From contig NZ_LMJY01000016.1 of the NCBI RefSeq assembly GCF_001421325.1, positions 62,307 through 126,306 on the forward strand: a stretch of 64,000 nucleotides of DNA, written 5' to 3'. Of this stretch, positions 17,535 through 25,901 are shown in pieces. Each line of letters begins with the position of its first letter. Within the stretch, counting starts at the first letter, position 1. The position numbers and the translations under genes were made by a program. This DNA is from Novosphingobium sp. Leaf2. Its GTDB lineage: Bacteria > Pseudomonadota > Alphaproteobacteria > Sphingomonadales > Sphingomonadaceae. The notes beneath the pieces are model-generated. The model was not told the DNA's origin and did no database searches. It saw nothing but the letters and a program-made list of their open reading frames with translations.

Positions 17535-18833
17535 TCATCGCAGGGCGAGTTGTGGGCCCTTGCCCTTCGGCGCGGTGCCCGGCTGTGCATGGGGTGCTTC
17601 ATAGGCAAAGCACTCCCCGCCGCGCTGCTTGACGCCGGAACACAGGGACTGCGCACTGCCGCGCGCGAAATTTTCGGCAGCCACCCGGAAATACCGCCGG
17701 CCGTTCACATTCGCTTCGGTGATGCGCAAGGCATGGCCGCGCAGCGACGGATCGCGGCGCTGGAAAATCGCCCACGCACGCTTGGCGCCCTCCATCGTCC
17801 CGAACGAGCCCAGCTGCACCACATGGTTGCCCTTGGCAGCCGGACGCGGCGCCTGGGCCTTCGCGATGCCATGGTCGAACGCACGCTCGATGGACGTGCG
17901 TGGCGGCGTGAAATTCGCCGCTTCCATTGCAGGTCGCGCGGCGAGTTTCGGCGCCACCGCGGGTGCCTGCGCCAAGACTGCCGCCTCCGGCGCGGCCTGA
18001 GGCTGAGCTTGCGCCACGGCAGGCAACTCGGCGGCAGCCTGGGGCGGCATCGGAGCCTCGACAGCAGCAAGGGCAGGCGCGGCCACCGCCGGCCGGTTCA
18101 ACGCCAGCGCCGTTGGCTGGCCGGGATCGCTGCGCACCTCCGTGCCCAGCATCGCAGCAATGCGCATGCGGCCCGTGTCAGCGCCATCGCTCGCTGCCCA
18201 TTCCGCAAGACGGGCGTCGATCTGGTCGGCGGGCACGTCCTGCATGGCGACCACGCGCGCTTCGGCCCAGCGACCGTCCAGCGCATAGGCATAGGCCAGG
18301 TTCTGGCGCATCTTGGGGGTGTTCGCCCCGGCGCGCAGTGCGGCGGACAAGGCCTCTACCCCCGCTGCCGGTTGTCCGGCCAGCGCCAGCGCCAGCCCGT
18401 AATCGCTGGCCGGAAGCTGCGCCTGCCAGCGAGCCAGCGCGGCCTGCGCCTCCGCATTACGGCCCGATCCGATATACGCCAGCGCCAGCCCCAGGCCGGT
18501 GCGGGCCGACGTGTTGCCAAGCGTAACGGCATCCTCGAACGTGGTGGCCGCCGAAGCAAAGCGGCCTGCTGCCAGATAGGTTTGTGCGAGGTCTGCCCGC
18601 GCCGCGCCATCCGTGCGCGCCTTGGCGACACGCGCCTCCGCTTTCGCCAAGGCCACATCGCCGGTGACCTGTCCCGCCTCGCCGCCGCGCCGACCGGACA
18701 CTTGCGCCTTGTCCGCGCTTGCCAGCGAGGCATGGCCCGAGCATCCGCCCAGCAGCGCGGCCACCATCGCCGAGCACAGCGTGAAGCCGGCGCCGCGCGC
18801 GTTGCGATCCATCATGTGTATTCCCATCCTCAT
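17535..18833 (-). CDS. TPR lipoprotein with C-terminal SPOR domain
   Basis: Predicted lipoprotein of 432 aa: signal sequence and lipobox AALLGGC near residue 31, then TPR-like helical pairs (about residues 60-230, TadD/NrfG-like, e.g. RADLAQTYLAAGRFASAATT), a long Ala/Pro-rich linker, and a SPOR domain (KGNHVVQLGSFGTMEGAKRAWAIF ... YFRVAAENFA read as separate blocks). SPOR domains bind amidase-processed, denuded septal glycans, so a septal periplasmic place is inferred. Start ATG 18833 overlaps the parA stop (ATGA), showing coupling to the ParA gene; ATGs a few codons later are alternatives. Confidence 0.85.
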   Translation of the reverse strand: MRMGIHMMDRNARGAGFTLCSAMVAALLGGCSGHASLASADKAQVSGRRGGEAGQVTGDVALAKAEARVAKARTDGAARADLAQTYLAAGRFASAATTFEDAVTLGNTSARTGLGLALAYIGSGRNAEAQAALARWQAQLPASDYGLALALAGQPAAGVEALSAALRAGANTPKMRQNLAYAYALDGRWAEARVVAMQDVPADQIDARLAEWAASDGADTGRMRIAAMLGTEVRSDPGQPTALALNRPAVAAPALAAVEAPMPPQAAAELPAVAQAQPQAAPEAAVLAQAPAVAPKLAARPAMEAANFTPPRTSIERAFDHGIAKAQAPRPAAKGNHVVQLGSFGTMEGAKRAWAIFQRRDPSLRGHALRITEANVNGRRYFRVAAENFARGSAQSLCSGVKQRGGECFAYEAPHAQPGTAPKGKGPQLALR

Positions 18834-19549
18834 GCGTTCACCCGCCGACCGAAACCACCGGTGGGCCGCAGCGCGCCGGGATGCGCTGCCTGGCCCGTGG
18901 GCGGAGCGGCAAAGACGGTGCGGCGAAAATTCTTTTCCAGCCGATCGGCCACGTAATCCCACAGCACCGCGATTTCGGCGGACGAGCGCCCGCGCGGGTC
19001 CACCTCCATCACCGTGCGGCCATCGATCATCGAGGCGGCAAAATCGGTGCGCTGGTGCACGGTGACCGGCGCCACGGTGCCATGCTGCGACAAGGCGATC
19101 GCAGCTTCCGCCGTGATCCGCGCAGTTGCCGTTGCGGCGTTGACGACGAACACCAGCGGCTTGCCCGCCCGCTCGCACAAATCCACCGTCGCACCCACCG
19201 CGCGCAAGTCATGCGGGCTGGGCCGGGTGGGTATGACGATCAGTTCGGCCACCGCGATCACGCTCTGGATCGCCATGGTAATGGCGGGCGGAGTGTCGAT
19301 GACTGCCAGCTTGAACCCTTGCTGGCGCAATGTCTGCAGATCCGCTGCAAGCCGCGCGACGGTGGTCTGCGCGAAAGCGGGCATTTCGGCCTCGCGCTCG
19401 TTCCACCAGTCAGTCAGCGATCCTTGGGGGTCGATGTCGATGAGCACGACCGGCCCCGCGTTCGCGCGTTGCGCCTGCACCGCCAGATGGCCGGACAGGG
19501 TCGTCTTGCCCGATCCGCCTTTCTGCGATGCCAATGCCAATACGCGCAC
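18830..19549 (-). CDS. ParA/MinD-family P-loop ATPase (orphan)
   Basis: Deviant Walker A ATPase: KGGSGKTTLSGHLA at residues 9-22, Walker A' VVLIDIDPQGSLTDWW and Walker B KLAVIDTPPA. Start GTG 19549 (VRVLALASQKGG) is preceded by GGGGGAA at good spacing; upstream codons have no family match. 239 aa. No ParB or parS-like gene is adjacent, so it is not the chromosomal segregation pair but one of the orphan ParA/VirC1-type proteins that position cellular cargo. It is co-transcribed with a SPOR lipoprotein and divergent from another SPOR protein, suggesting a link to division-site or polar envelope organisation (inference). Confidence 0.88.
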   Translation of the reverse strand: MRVLALASQKGGSGKTTLSGHLAVQAQRANAGPVVLIDIDPQGSLTDWWNEREAEMPAFAQTTVARLAADLQTLRQQGFKLAVIDTPPAITMAIQSVIAVAELIVIPTRPSPHDLRAVGATVDLCERAGKPLVFVVNAATATARITAEAAIALSQHGTVAPVTVHQRTDFAASMIDGRTVMEVDPRGRSSAEIAVLWDYVADRLEKNFRRTVFAAPPTGQAAHPGALRPTGGFGRRVNA

Positions 19550-19793
19550 AGCGTTCCCCCGATCCGTCCATGACGGGGCGTCACCCCCACACCGCACGAA
19601 TGCCAAATTGCTCCTAATTTAAGGTTAATTGCCTAGACGGCCGGAAACGGGATCGCGCAGCCCGGTTTGTGCGTGCACCGTGCATTAACTGTTCGACTTT
19701 AGGGCGTTCCTGAGTTCAAAGTGCAACCATCCCTTCGTAAGGCCGGCGCAAGGCGCAGGTTAACCAAGGCGGGCGGGGTGTGAAGGCAGGGCA

Positions 19794-20903
19794 GTGAGCA
19801 GAATCGCGATGCACAAGGGTCTTTCTGCAAGGGCCGTCCTGGCCGTGGTGGCAGCGGCGTGCCTGACGCTGTCGACCGCGCCCGCCATCGCGCAGGCTCC
19901 TGCAGCGGGCGACGTGAAGTCCGGCGTCGATGCCTGGTCTGCCGGCAACTATGATGCCGCCGTGCGCATCTGGCAGCCCCTGGCCGACAAGGGTGATCCC
20001 GACGCGCAGTTCAATCTGGCGCAAGCCTACAAGATGGGTCGCGGCGTTCCGCTGGATCTGGCGAGGGCCGAAGCGCTGTATGGGCGGGCGGCAGCAAAGG
20101 GGCACACGCAGGCTGCCGACGCCTACGGGCTGCTGCTGTTCCAGCGCGGAGAGCGGCAAAAGGCGCTGCCCTACATCGAGGCGGCGGCATCGCGCGGCGA
20201 TCCGCGTGCGCAGTACATCATGGGCGTGGCGCACTTCAACGGCGACATTGCGACGAAGGACTGGGTGCGCGCCTATGCCCTCACTAGCCTCGCCCGCCAG
20301 GCGGGACTGCCCCAGGCCACCAGCGCCCTGCAGCAGATGGACCAGCACATCCCGCTGCCGGACCGTGAGAAAAGCGTAGTGCTGGCCGAACAGATCGCGG
20401 CGCAAACGCAGGCCAATCGCCAACGCCTCAACGCCTCCGCCGAACTGGGCACGCAGCTTGCCTTGGCTGAGCCCGCGCCGGCTCGCCAACCGACGCCTGA
20501 TCGCAAGCCCGCCGTCATCGCTAGCGCGCGCCCCGCCGTCACCGTGCATCCAGCGCAATCTTCGACCGAGCGACCGGAGCGCGAGCGGCGTCCTCCCGCC
20601 CCACCTGCCACGCCTGCTCCCAAGCCCGCGCCATCCGCCAAGCCAGCTCCCCGTCCCACACCGGTTGCAGCCTCTGGCCCCTGGCGGGTGCAGTTGGGCG
20701 CCTTCGGGGTGCCGGGCAACGCCGAAGCGCTGTGGGCGCGGATCAAGGGGCGTTCCGAACTGTCAGGCCGCACGCGCGTGCTGGCGCCCGCCGGGAAGCT
20801 GACCAAGCTTCAGGCCACCGGCTTTGCATCGAGCGCGGATGCGCAAAGCGCCTGCGCCCGGTTGCGGGCTGGCGGCTTCACCTGCCTGGCGACACGCGAC
20901 TGA
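19794..20903 (+). CDS. Secreted Sel1-repeat protein with C-terminal SPOR domain
   Basis: 369-aa periplasmic protein. After a signal peptide (cleavage near PAIAQA) come Sel1-like repeats (about residues 40-165: DKGDPDAQFNLAQAYKMGRG, ARAEALYGRAAAKGHTQAAD, AASRGDPRAQYIMGVAHFNG), then a Pro/Ala-rich linker (residues 225-295) and a SPOR domain (GPWRVQLGAFGVPGNAEALW to the C-terminus). The architecture suits a septal-glycan-binding scaffold. GTG 19794 follows GAAGGCAGG; ATG 19809 is an alternative. It diverges from the parA operon across 244 bases, and its stop overlaps the next gene. Confidence 0.86.
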   Translation: MSRIAMHKGLSARAVLAVVAAACLTLSTAPAIAQAPAAGDVKSGVDAWSAGNYDAAVRIWQPLADKGDPDAQFNLAQAYKMGRGVPLDLARAEALYGRAAAKGHTQAADAYGLLLFQRGERQKALPYIEAAASRGDPRAQYIMGVAHFNGDIATKDWVRAYALTSLARQAGLPQATSALQQMDQHIPLPDREKSVVLAEQIAAQTQANRQRLNASAELGTQLALAEPAPARQPTPDRKPAVIASARPAVTVHPAQSSTERPERERRPPAPPATPAPKPAPSAKPAPRPTPVAASGPWRVQLGAFGVPGNAEALWARIKGRSELSGRTRVLAPAGKLTKLQATGFASSADAQSACARLRAGGFTCLATRD

Positions 20904-22180
20904 GCGATCCGGCCACCCTGTCTGCCGGGGAGGCCGAACCCGCTCTTGCACCGGGGGCGACACAGACACGACTGGCGACGCTGGACCTCATTCGCGGCGT
21001 GGCGATACTGGGCATCCTGGCGATCAACATCGCCGGCTTTTCCGGCCCGATGGTCACCGCCACCACCCCCAACCTGCTCGCTCCCGCACGTCTTATGGAC
21101 GAGGCAGCTTTCGCGCTCTCGTTTCTGGTCTTCGAGGGCAAGATGCGCGCGCTGTTCACGCTGCTGTTCGGGGCGGGACTGGTGCTGTTCTGGGAACGGA
21201 CCGAAGCGGCCGGGCGCGACGGCGATGTCCTGCAAATGCGGCGGCTCGCGTGGCTGCTGATGTTCGGTTTCCTGCACTACGTATTCCTGTGGTGGGGGGA
21301 CATCCTGTTTCTGTATGCGGCCTGCGGGATCATCGTTCTGCTGATGCGTCCGCTGGATGACCGTATGCTGCTGTGGATCGCGCTGTCGCTGTATTACGGC
21401 TGGCACATCTGGGGGATGGTGGACGCCGCCCCCGCGATCCATGCCGAAACCGCCTTGCGCCGCCATCTCGCCACGCCGGCGGACATGGAGCTTCTGGCCG
21501 GGCGCCTGGCGCCGGTCCGGGAATGGGCCGCGCAGGAACTGCACGAAGCGACGCTGCCCTATCTTGAACTCGTGCGCATCAAGATCGTCGAGCGCCCGTT
21601 CTGGCAGATCCAGATGATCACCGGGGCATGGTCGGAAACCCTGCCTTTGATGCTGATCGGCATGGTGCTCTATCGCCGGGGTTTTTTCGATGGACGCATG
21701 CCGCGCTGGCGGGTGCGGGATATCGCGCTGTCCTGCACGTTCGCCGCGTTCGTGCTGACCGCACTGTTTCTGGGGTGGGCATGGTCCCGGCATTTTCCAC
21801 CCGTTGCGATGGACGCGGCCATCGTGTGGGGGCTTGCCATGCCGCATGTGCTGGGCGGGGTCGGTTATGCCGGGCTGATCGTTCTGGCCGCCCCTCGCCT
21901 GGCGCGCGGCAGCTTCGGACGGCGGCTGGCGGCGGCGGGCCAGATGGCATTCAGCAATTATGCGCTGACCAGCCTGGCGATGACGTTCACCTTTTACGGC
22001 TGGGGTCTGGGGTTGTACGGCCAGATCCGGCCCGCGACCCAGTGGGTGTTCGTGATCGGCGGGTGGGCGATCATGCTGGCGTGGAGCAAGCCCTGGCTGC
22101 ACCGCTTCCGGCGCGGGCCGCTGGAATGGGCCTGGCGCTCGCTGGTGGAAGGCAAGCCTCTGGCCAACCGACGAACCTGA
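20900..22180 (+). CDS. DUF418 multi-pass membrane protein (YeiB type)
   Basis: Inner-membrane protein of about 426 aa with many hydrophobic segments. The N-terminal TLDLIRGVAILGILAINIAG and the C-terminal DUF418 region (GQMAFSNYALTSLAMTFTFY) are characteristic of the YeiB/DUF418 family; function is unknown, though relatives resemble membrane acyltransferases and nisin-resistance-like proteins. No ATG, GTG or TTG fits the expected N-terminus; the best start is CTG 20900, which overlaps the preceding stop (CTGA) and yields a family-like length. A GTG at 20732 in frame would overlap the upstream gene by 172 bases and is unlikely. Confidence 0.82.
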   Translation: MSDPATLSAGEAEPALAPGATQTRLATLDLIRGVAILGILAINIAGFSGPMVTATTPNLLAPARLMDEAAFALSFLVFEGKMRALFTLLFGAGLVLFWERTEAAGRDGDVLQMRRLAWLLMFGFLHYVFLWWGDILFLYAACGIIVLLMRPLDDRMLLWIALSLYYGWHIWGMVDAAPAIHAETALRRHLATPADMELLAGRLAPVREWAAQELHEATLPYLELVRIKIVERPFWQIQMITGAWSETLPLMLIGMVLYRRGFFDGRMPRWRVRDIALSCTFAAFVLTALFLGWAWSRHFPPVAMDAAIVWGLAMPHVLGGVGYAGLIVLAAPRLARGSFGRRLAAAGQMAFSNYALTSLAMTFTFYGWGLGLYGQIRPATQWVFVIGGWAIMLAWSKPWLHRFRRGPLEWAWRSLVEGKPLANRRT

Positions 22181-22195
22181 CCCGAATTTATGCTA

Positions 22196-22223
22196 TTGCG
22201 ATCCATTCTCACTTGCATATACT
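22196..22223 (+). promoter_or_regulatory. Promoter of bfd with Fur-like operator
   Basis: TTGCGA (22196-22201), 16-base spacer and TATACT (22218-22223) form a good housekeeping-type promoter 25 bases before bfd. Overlapping it, TGCGATCCATTCTCA (22197-22211) is an imperfect 15-base palindrome whose right half ATTCTCA matches the Fur half-site. Placement over -35 and spacer before an iron-mobilisation gene suggests iron-dependent repression. Confidence 0.5.
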
Positions 22224-22247
22224 GACCGCGGATAAGAGGATTCGCTC

Positions 22248-22442
22248 ATGTACGTGTGCATCTGCAATGCCATTCGCGAAAAAGACCTGCGCTGTGCCGC
22301 CCGTCGGTGCCGTGGCAGTGCGGAGGCGATTTATGGCGCGCTGGGACGCACCCCGCAGTGCCGCCAGTGCCTTGACGACGCCGAAGACATCATCGCCGAC
22401 GAACTTTCCAGCTGCGATACGGGGATGGCCGCAGCGGCCTGA
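22248..22442 (+). CDS. bfd: Bacterioferritin-associated ferredoxin
   Basis: Small [2Fe-2S] protein that reduces bacterioferritin to release stored iron. The 64-aa sequence has the family cysteine pattern CxC near the start (YVCICNAI) and CxxC further on (PQCRQCLDD), which bind the cluster. ATG 22248 is preceded by AGAGGA with seven-base spacing. It lies 97 bases before bfr on the same strand, giving the standard bfd-bfr pair, and a Fur-like box overlaps its promoter. Low iron would be expected to induce it. Confidence 0.95.
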   Translation: MYVCICNAIREKDLRCAARRCRGSAEAIYGALGRTPQCRQCLDDAEDIIADELSSCDTGMAAAA

Positions 22443-22539
22443 TCCCGCCCTCCCGGCAAGTATCACTTCTGGCCACTCGCTTGCCTAGACTGGCCACGCC
22501 GCTTATACGCCGCCCCTGCATCACAGGAGTTTTTGCGCG

Positions 22540-23022
22540 ATGAATGGCGACCCACAAGTCATCGATTTCTTGAACAAGGCGCTGTTCAACGAGCTTACCG
22601 CGATCAACCAGTACTGGCTGCATTACCGCATGCTGCACCACTGGGGCATCCGCAAGCTGGCCGAATACGAGCGCCACGAATCCATCGACGAGATGAAGCA
22701 CGCAGACGTGCTGGCCGATCGTATCCTGTTCCTGGGCGGGCTTCCCAACTTCCAGGCGCTGGGCAAACTGCGGGTCGGCGAATCGGTAGAGGAAATCCTG
22801 CGCGCCGATCTCGCGCTGGAACACGACGCCATTCCGATGCTCAAGGAAGCCATCGCCCACTGCGAGGCGGTGCGTGATTTCGTGAGCCGTGAAATCTTCG
22901 CGCGCATCCTCGAAAGCGAGGAAGAGCACGTCGATTACCTCGATACCCAGTTCGACATGATCGAACGCATGGGCATTCAGAACTACTGCCAGTTGCAAAG
23001 CAAGGCCTCCGGCGAGGAGTAA
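22540..23022 (+). CDS. bfr: Bacterioferritin
   Basis: Heme-containing 24-mer iron store. 160 aa. Ferroxidase-centre residues fall at exactly the E. coli positions: E18, E51, H54, E94, E127 and H130, and the heme-ligating Met is M52 (DEMKHAD). AGGAG lies ten bases before the ATG. Downstream of bfd, whose product docks on bacterioferritin. The 97-base gap between them may hold a second promoter, since expression of store and mobiliser usually respond to iron in opposite ways. Confidence 0.98.
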   Translation: MNGDPQVIDFLNKALFNELTAINQYWLHYRMLHHWGIRKLAEYERHESIDEMKHADVLADRILFLGGLPNFQALGKLRVGESVEEILRADLALEHDAIPMLKEAIAHCEAVRDFVSREIFARILESEEEHVDYLDTQFDMIERMGIQNYCQLQSKASGEE

Positions 23023-23104
23023 TCGCCGGGAACCCTGGGCCCTGCGATCATTTATGCACGGACGAAGCGACGCGTCCGTGCGTCGGGGCACTGCGGGGGA
23101 CATC

Positions 23105-24274
23105 ATGAATTCACGACCTGGCACACCGACCGGCCAGTCCGGTCCGACCACCGAGGATATAGGCTTTGCCATCCTCGTGGTCGTGATCACGCTGGCGACT
23201 GCCTACCTCATGACCCCCTATTTCGGGGCGGTACTGTGGGGCGTGGTCGCCGCAATCATGTTCCAGCCACTGACCGCCAAGCTGGCCACACGGCTGAACG
23301 GCCGCAAGAACCTGGCCACGTCGATCGTCCTGCTGGCGTTGATCGCGGTATTCGTGATCCCCACCTTGCTGCTCAGCATCAGCCTCGTGAACGAGGCGAC
23401 CGCGTTGTACGGCAAGATCACCAGCGGGCAGATCGACTTCGGGCGGATTTTCCAGCAGGTGATGGACGCCCTGCCCACCCGGCTACGCAACCTCATCGCG
23501 GAATCCGGGCTGAACGATTTCGATTCTATCCGCCGTCAATTCGGCTCCAGCATCTCCAGCGGCCTGCAATCCCTGGCCGGGCGTGCGCTGCTGGTGGGGC
23601 AAAGCGCGCTGAGCTTCGTGGCGGCGCTGGGCATCATGCTGTACCTCAGCTATTTCCTGCTGCGTGACGGCAAGCGCTACGGCGAGATGGTCGTCACCAG
23701 CCTGCCGCTGCACACCGATACCCGCGATTCGCTGGTCGAAAACTTTCTGCGCGTGGTGCGCGCCACCATGCGCGGCACTGTGGTAGTCGCGATCGTGCAG
23801 GGCGTTCTGGGCGGCTTGCTGTTCTCGGTGCTGGGCATCGAAGGTGCGCTCATCTGGGGGGTGATGATGGGCTTCTTCTCACTCTTCCCGGCCGTCGGCA
23901 CGGCCATCGTCTGGGTGCCGGTGGCGCTGTACCTGTTCGCCACCGGTGACATGGTGAAGGCCGGGATCATGGTGTTCTGCGGCGTGTTCATCATCGGCAT
24001 GGTTGACAACGTACTGCGCCCGGTCCTGGTGGGCCGTGACACCCGCATGCCGGACTTCGTGGTGCTGATCGCGACCGTCGCGGGGCTGGAACTGTTCGGC
24101 CTGAACGGCTTCATCATCGGCCCCGTCATTGCCGCACTGTTCATCGCGGTGTGGAACCAGCACCGCCAGAAGCGTGAAGCCCGCACCCAAACGCTATCGG
24201 GCGATGCCCCGTCGGTGGAAGAGCGAATAAGCCCTGAGCACGCGGCGCAGGAAACCGTGGCCCACCCGTCCTGA
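23105..24274 (+). CDS. AI-2E family transporter (PerM/YdiK-like permease)
   Basis: Inner-membrane protein of 389 aa with about eight predicted membrane segments, including SFVAALGIMLYLSYFLLRDG and the terminal block GLNGFIIGPVIAALFIAVW that typify the AI-2E transporter family (PF01594). Members include AI-2 exporters and Na+/H+ antiporters; substrate cannot be inferred here. ATG 23105 is chosen because GGGGGAC precedes it; the frame opens 51 bases earlier without support. The C-terminal 30 residues are hydrophilic. Convergent with der, 40 bases apart, no clear terminator between. Confidence 0.88.
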   Translation: MNSRPGTPTGQSGPTTEDIGFAILVVVITLATAYLMTPYFGAVLWGVVAAIMFQPLTAKLATRLNGRKNLATSIVLLALIAVFVIPTLLLSISLVNEATALYGKITSGQIDFGRIFQQVMDALPTRLRNLIAESGLNDFDSIRRQFGSSISSGLQSLAGRALLVGQSALSFVAALGIMLYLSYFLLRDGKRYGEMVVTSLPLHTDTRDSLVENFLRVVRATMRGTVVVAIVQGVLGGLLFSVLGIEGALIWGVMMGFFSLFPAVGTAIVWVPVALYLFATGDMVKAGIMVFCGVFIIGMVDNVLRPVLVGRDTRMPDFVVLIATVAGLELFGLNGFIIGPVIAALFIAVWNQHRQKREARTQTLSGDAPSVEERISPEHAAQETVAHPS

Positions 24275-24314
24275 TTGCCAAAGAATCGCCCGCACTCCTG
24301 CGGCCGGCGCCCCA

Positions 24315-25694
24315 TCAATCCTTGGCGAAGGGGTTCTTGGCGCTGCGCAGGTTGATGCGGATCGGCACCGAATCGAAACCCAGTTCCCGCCGCATGCTGT
24401 TCACCAGATAGCGCTTATAGCTTTCCGGCAGCAGATCCAGCCGCGTGCCGAACACCACGAAGCCCGGCGGCCGGGTCTTGGCCTGCGTGATATAGCGCAG
24501 CTTGATGCGTTTTCCGCCCGGCGCGGGTGGCGGATTGGCGGACAGCGCATCATCGAACCAGCGATTGAGCGCGGCGGTGGGCACGCGCCGGCTCCAGGCT
24601 TCGCGGATCGTGAAGCCGGCCCCGATCAGTTCGTCCAGTCCCTTGCCGGTGCGCGCGGACACCGCCAGCAGCGGCACCCCGCGCACTTGCGCCAGCCCTT
24701 CGTCAAGCGCTGCACGAATGCCATTGAACAGGCCCGAGGCGTTTTCGGCTACGTCCCACTTGTTGATCGCGATCATCAGGGCGCGCCCTTCCTCCAGCAC
24801 CTTGGAGGCAATGGTCAGGTCCTGATGCTCCAGTCCGCGCGTGGCATCGAGCAGCAGTACCACCACTTCGGCAAAGTCGATCGCATGGCGCGCGTCGGCA
24901 ACGGCCATGCGCTCCAGCTTTTCGACCACGTTGGCGCGCTTGCGCATGCCGGCGGTGTCGATCAGATGGACCTGGCGCACATTCTGCGTCTTCGGATCGG
25001 TCCATTCCCAGGCCACGGTGATCGAATCGCGTGTAATGCCCGCTTCCGGCCCGGTCAGCAGCCGGTCTTCGCCCAGCAGCTTGTTGATGAGGGTAGATTT
25101 GCCGGCATTGGGCCGGCCCACGATCGCCAGCTTGAGCGGGGCCAGCAACCGTGCTTCCTCGTCTTCTTCCTCAACGAATTCGGGCTCTTCGGGCTGCAGC
25201 GGATCGAGATGCGGCAGCAGGGCTTCAAACAGGTCGCTCATGCCGATGCCGTGTTCAGCCGAAAAGCCGATCGGATCACCCAGCCCCAGCGAATAGGACT
25301 CCAGCACGCCGCTCTCGCCCGAACGCCCTTCGGCCTTGTTGGCCAGCAGGATCACGGGCACCGGCGAGGCTCGCAGCCAGTTGCCGATCTCCTCGTCCAG
25401 CGGCGTCAGCCCGGCGCGCGCGTCCACCACGAACAGCGCCACGTCTGCGGTATCGAGCGCCGCCTCTGTCTGTTTGCGCATGCGGCCGGGCAGCGTTTCG
25501 ACCTCGTCGTCCTCCCACCCGGCGGTGTCGACGATCTGGAATTTGAGGCCGAGCAGTTCGACATCGCCGAACCGGCGATCGCGCGTGACGCCCGGCTGGT
25601 CGTCCACCAGCGCGAGCTTCTTGCCGACGAGCCGATTGAACAGCGTGGACTTGCCGACGTTGGGCCGACCGATAATGATGACTTGGGGAAGCAT
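24315..25694 (-). CDS. der: Ribosome biogenesis GTPase Der (EngA)
   Basis: Tandem-GTPase factor for 50S subunit maturation. Two G domains: first with GRPNVGKST (residues 9-17), DTAGWE and ANKAEG; second with GRPNAGKST, DTAGMRKR and NKWD. A KH-like domain closes the protein (KLRYITQAKTRPPGFVVFGT). 459 aa, normal for alphaproteobacteria. Start ATG 25694 (MLPQVIIIG) sits directly before the first P-loop strand; upstream codons in frame show no similarity. Confidence 0.98.
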   Translation of the reverse strand: MLPQVIIIGRPNVGKSTLFNRLVGKKLALVDDQPGVTRDRRFGDVELLGLKFQIVDTAGWEDDEVETLPGRMRKQTEAALDTADVALFVVDARAGLTPLDEEIGNWLRASPVPVILLANKAEGRSGESGVLESYSLGLGDPIGFSAEHGIGMSDLFEALLPHLDPLQPEEPEFVEEEDEEARLLAPLKLAIVGRPNAGKSTLINKLLGEDRLLTGPEAGITRDSITVAWEWTDPKTQNVRQVHLIDTAGMRKRANVVEKLERMAVADARHAIDFAEVVVLLLDATRGLEHQDLTIASKVLEEGRALMIAINKWDVAENASGLFNGIRAALDEGLAQVRGVPLLAVSARTGKGLDELIGAGFTIREAWSRRVPTAALNRWFDDALSANPPPAPGGKRIKLRYITQAKTRPPGFVVFGTRLDLLPESYKRYLVNSMRRELGFDSVPIRINLRSAKNPFAKD

Positions 25695-25827
25695 GTCCGC
25701 AGCGCATGGGGTTTTCGGGCGGTTTTGGCAAGCGTTGCGCGCGGGCGGCATCTCTGAAGCCTTGCCTGCGAGATCGTAATTGCCGGACCGTTGCCCATAT
25801 TTTTGCGATCAAATCGCGAAAAAGCCA

Positions 25828-25851
25828 GGAACCTTTCCTTGCTCCGGCGTT
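25828..25851 (+). promoter_or_regulatory. Candidate ECF-type (EcfG-like) promoter before the CHAP gene
   Basis: GGAAC (25828-25832), 15-base spacer, CGTT (25848-25851), 50 bases before the CHAP start. General-stress EcfG promoters in alphaproteobacteria read GGAAC-N16/17-CGTT, so the spacer is one base short. Confidence 0.3.
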
Positions 25852-25901
25852 AACCAACCGCGGAAGATTGGCGATAACCTTCTGCGGGCAAAAGGGCGGA
25901 C

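Noticed and set aside
17550..18956. 468-codon plus-strand frame over the SPOR lipoprotein gene
   Set aside because: Arg/Gly/Cys-rich shadow; lipobox, TPR and SPOR pattern are on the minus strand.
22390..23190. 266-codon minus-strand frame over bfd/bfr
   Set aside because: bfd and bfr are certain on the plus strand with exact ferroxidase positions.
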